Positions 61,939 through 64,000 of a stretch of DNA of 64,000 bases are shown piece after piece; the first letter of the stretch is position 1; every line of letters begins with the position of its first letter. Source of the stretch: Theobroma cacao (Eukaryota > Streptophyta > Magnoliopsida > Malvales > Malvaceae); NCBI RefSeq assembly GCF_000208745.1, contig NC_030851.1, positions 11,867,512 through 11,931,511 of the forward strand. Direction: 5' to 3'. The position numbers and the translations under genes are program-made. The notes beneath the pieces were generated by a model that saw only the letters and a list, made by a program, of their open reading frames with translations, made no database searches and had not been told where the DNA came from.

Positions 61939-63570
61939 GTTTAGCAGGCCTTGATACTGATCAATATTAAGAGGCAGTTGATAATATATGATCAGATAAG
62001 GTGGGAGACCTGGCTAGCAGACAAAAAGAAGAAGAAGTTCCATACCAACCACGATCAAAGACCATGGTCCATGCATTGAAAATTAAATTGGAATTAGAAT
62101 TCTTTGATGGCAACATCTTTGTATCCAATAATATTTGTTAAGATCATCTATCAATAAAATAGACATTATAAGTTGGGTCTGTTTGTCCTGTATGTGACGA
62201 AGTAAGTGAACTTCTTGCAAACGCCCAATGGTTTCTTTAGATTACTGAAGCATTAGTAGCTATTGCCTGCATGTCAACTGGAGTTTTTTTGGTTTCGGAT
62301 ATCTCTTGGAGTCAAAGGATCGAAATCAAAGTCCGTGTGAGCACTTTTTAATGTGTGGATCTTTAAAAGCTGTTTGCCGTTTATGTTTTGACATTAAGAA
62401 TTCGTTGAGACTGGTAATTAATGTAATGTGAAAAAAAAAGAGTAGCCGACAAATTAAAAGGGACAATGTAGAGGATGCCAAAGGAGAGATCCGTATGAAG
62501 AGACAAGTTTTGCCTCCTGTTCAAAATTGTTTAAGATGCTATGCCAACCTGCTTCCACGATCCACCTGGGATACCCATCACCACTTGGCATATTTGTGTT
62601 TGTCATTCTTGATTGTTGCTTTGCTTTAACATTTGAGTGTGCTTAACTTATTTTTTCTAGTATCTTTATCCAAATTCCAATAGCAGTATGTGCTGTTTTA
62701 TGTCTGAAAAGAGGGAAACCATTTCACAAAATGGAACATCAAATCTTGTTCACGCTTGCATGTTGTTAACCTGATTGCACATGGAAGGGTGTTATCAGTA
62801 GCTCAGCTGGAGAGATCGGAGCGTGCAACTGAAAAGATTGGATTAAGAAACATGGAGTTATAGATTAATTGGGTTTGGGTTTGGCACCTATTCATCACTG
62901 GCCAGTTTTAAGTTATGAACTCCCTTGGTAAGGAGCCAACATTCTAGGGGGGATCCACATCTTTTTTCAACTCACGGCGGTCCAGTACTGATAGGCCAAA
63001 TGCCTACAGGGGCAGAGCATTTTAAATTTGTTTTTCATCAAAAAATTTTCATTAATAAAAAAAACTGCCGTACAATGAGTAATTCGTTATTGCAGATTCC
63101 TGTGTCAACTGATGACATTGACCTCAATCATGGCGGAGCCTCAGATTGAGGACACGTCCAGATTCCGATGACGTTCTAACTTTTGAGTATTGGAAGTAAC
63201 AAATGTATTTGTTTTATCAAAATTATTGCCAATACTATAAGCATTTCTGGTGACGTGAATCCGACTTGCCTTAAAATAAACAGGCTATGCTAGTGGGCAA
63301 CGGAGTTGAAATCTTCAGCCGTGAACCTCAGCAGTTGTACGTTCAAACTAATAATTACGCTTTAAGAATTTTGTCTTTGGTCATGCACCTGTGGCTGTGG
63401 ACCATTTCGGATTTAACAAAGCTATTCTTTCTTGTACTTTAAGGAAACATGCCAGCAGCAAGGGAAATAATTTAATTAATTCAAACGGCTATTGAAGGAG
63501 CTCATCAGCCAGCAATATTTCCCAAGTTCCAAGAAATCCACAATCACTAATATTACTCTTAAACTGAACA
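61939..63570. other. Upstream region of IDD and intergenic sequence
   Basis: No coding region was recognised. A tRNA D-arm-like TAGCTCAGCTGGAGAG near 62799 has no matching B box. The remainder is ordinary AT-rich plant intergenic DNA. Confidence 0.5.
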
Positions 63571-63575
63571 CCCTT

Positions 63576-63581
63576 TATAAA
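63576..63581 (+). promoter_or_regulatory. TATA box upstream of a small ORF
   Basis: TATAAA within CCCTTTATAAAGG, 40 bp before ATG at 63621. Spacing is compatible with a very short leader. Confidence 0.35.
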
Positions 63582-63620
63582 GGAGACTGCTCATCTCACT
63601 CAACTCCTGCTAACAAAGCA

Positions 63621-63734
63621 ATGCATCCAATTGACAATCAAGGACCTCAACGAACGGCTCACCAAAGCCATATGATGCAACAGAAGTCTGCTGCACAACT
63701 AGCTAAGCAATTGCAGGCAGCTGCAAGTCCATAA
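63621..63734 (+). CDS. Possible small protein of 37 residues, unknown
   Basis: Reads MHPIDNQGPQRTAHQSHMM, then a Gln/Ala-rich end (SAAQLAKQLQAAASP), with a stop at 63732-63734. The frame is open 43 codons further upstream (to an ATG at 63492), but the TATA-like motif lies between the two ATGs and favours the second. Composition is Gln/His/Ala-rich and soluble, with no signal peptide and no known domain. It may be chance; nothing downstream to 64000 was recognised. Confidence 0.25.
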   Translation: MHPIDNQGPQRTAHQSHMMQQKSAAQLAKQLQAAASP

Positions 63735-64000
63735 CCAAAGGCAAGTTAAGACAACAGCAGTTAAGCTAAACCTCCATGACAGCTGCAACTGAAGTCTATC
63801 CACTCTTCAAACGATCAAACACTTATCCATTCCAGTGGCAGAAGATTCAAAGCAAAGTTTATCCATTGAAGTTGTTCAAGACTTTAAATTTTCAAGTTCA
63901 ACAGGATTGCTATGATCATCATTGTTTAGTTCATTTTTTTTAAGATTAAATATCACTCCAAAGGCAAAAGGAAGATCCCAAAAAGACACAGTGGAGCAAA
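63735..64000. other. Right end of the window, nothing recognised
   Basis: No open frame or repeat could be assigned; poly-T at about 63933-63941. Confidence 0.4.

Noticed and set aside
62790..62850. tRNA-like TAGCTCAGCTGGAGAG as a tRNA gene
   Set aside because: No B box and no acceptor-stem or anticodon-stem pairing follows.

Overview
The window is nuclear DNA of a flowering plant, almost certainly a eudicot. It is AT-rich, its genes are split by GT-AG introns, the families are plant-specific (MLO, INDETERMINATE-DOMAIN zinc finger, fasciclin-like arabinogalactan protein, plant DHHC S-acyltransferase), and about half of it is decayed retrotransposon sequence. The style of the repeats recalls Malvales such as Theobroma, but that is an impression, not a test. 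One 100-N gap (52964-53063) and a single N (31491) show a draft assembly. No prokaryotic features are present.

Layout. 1-5 kb: a two-exon plant O-methyltransferase whose 2.4 kb intron holds a LINE remnant. 5-24.5 kb: a repeat desert with LINE ORF1 fragments, a TIR element, an A-rich tandem repeat, a miniature tRNA-derived SINE, a CACTA-type miniature element, a decayed Athila-like gypsy element, and a Ty1/copia element (16733-20864) carrying an inverted piece of a second copia element. 24.5-31.1 kb: a gene island with a FLA11/12-type fasciclin-like arabinogalactan protein (+) and a complete 14-exon MLO gene (-).

31.6-52.9 kb: a nested transposon block. A minus-strand LINE (about 52.5 to 37.2 kb) is split by a 10.5 kb Sirevirus-like copia element (38876-49365) with a perfect AGTTG target duplication. 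That element carries a third ORF after pol and is itself hit by a 92-bp tRNA-derived SINE with a perfect 18-bp duplication. The LINE is cut on its downstream side by a second, better preserved copia element (32427-37194, -), beyond which lies a gag fragment of another copia element. 53-64 kb: a second gene island with a small RRM protein truncated by the gap (-), a five-exon DHHC S-acyltransferase (+), a three-exon IDD zinc-finger transcription factor with a GC-AG first intron (-), and a tentative small ORF near the right end.

The genes do not form an operon or an evident pathway cluster; they act separately in specialised methylation, cell-wall structure, membrane/defence biology, protein lipidation and transcription. 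The most interesting signals are structural: the very small SINE family seen in two copies, the layered insertions, and chimeric retroelement junctions.
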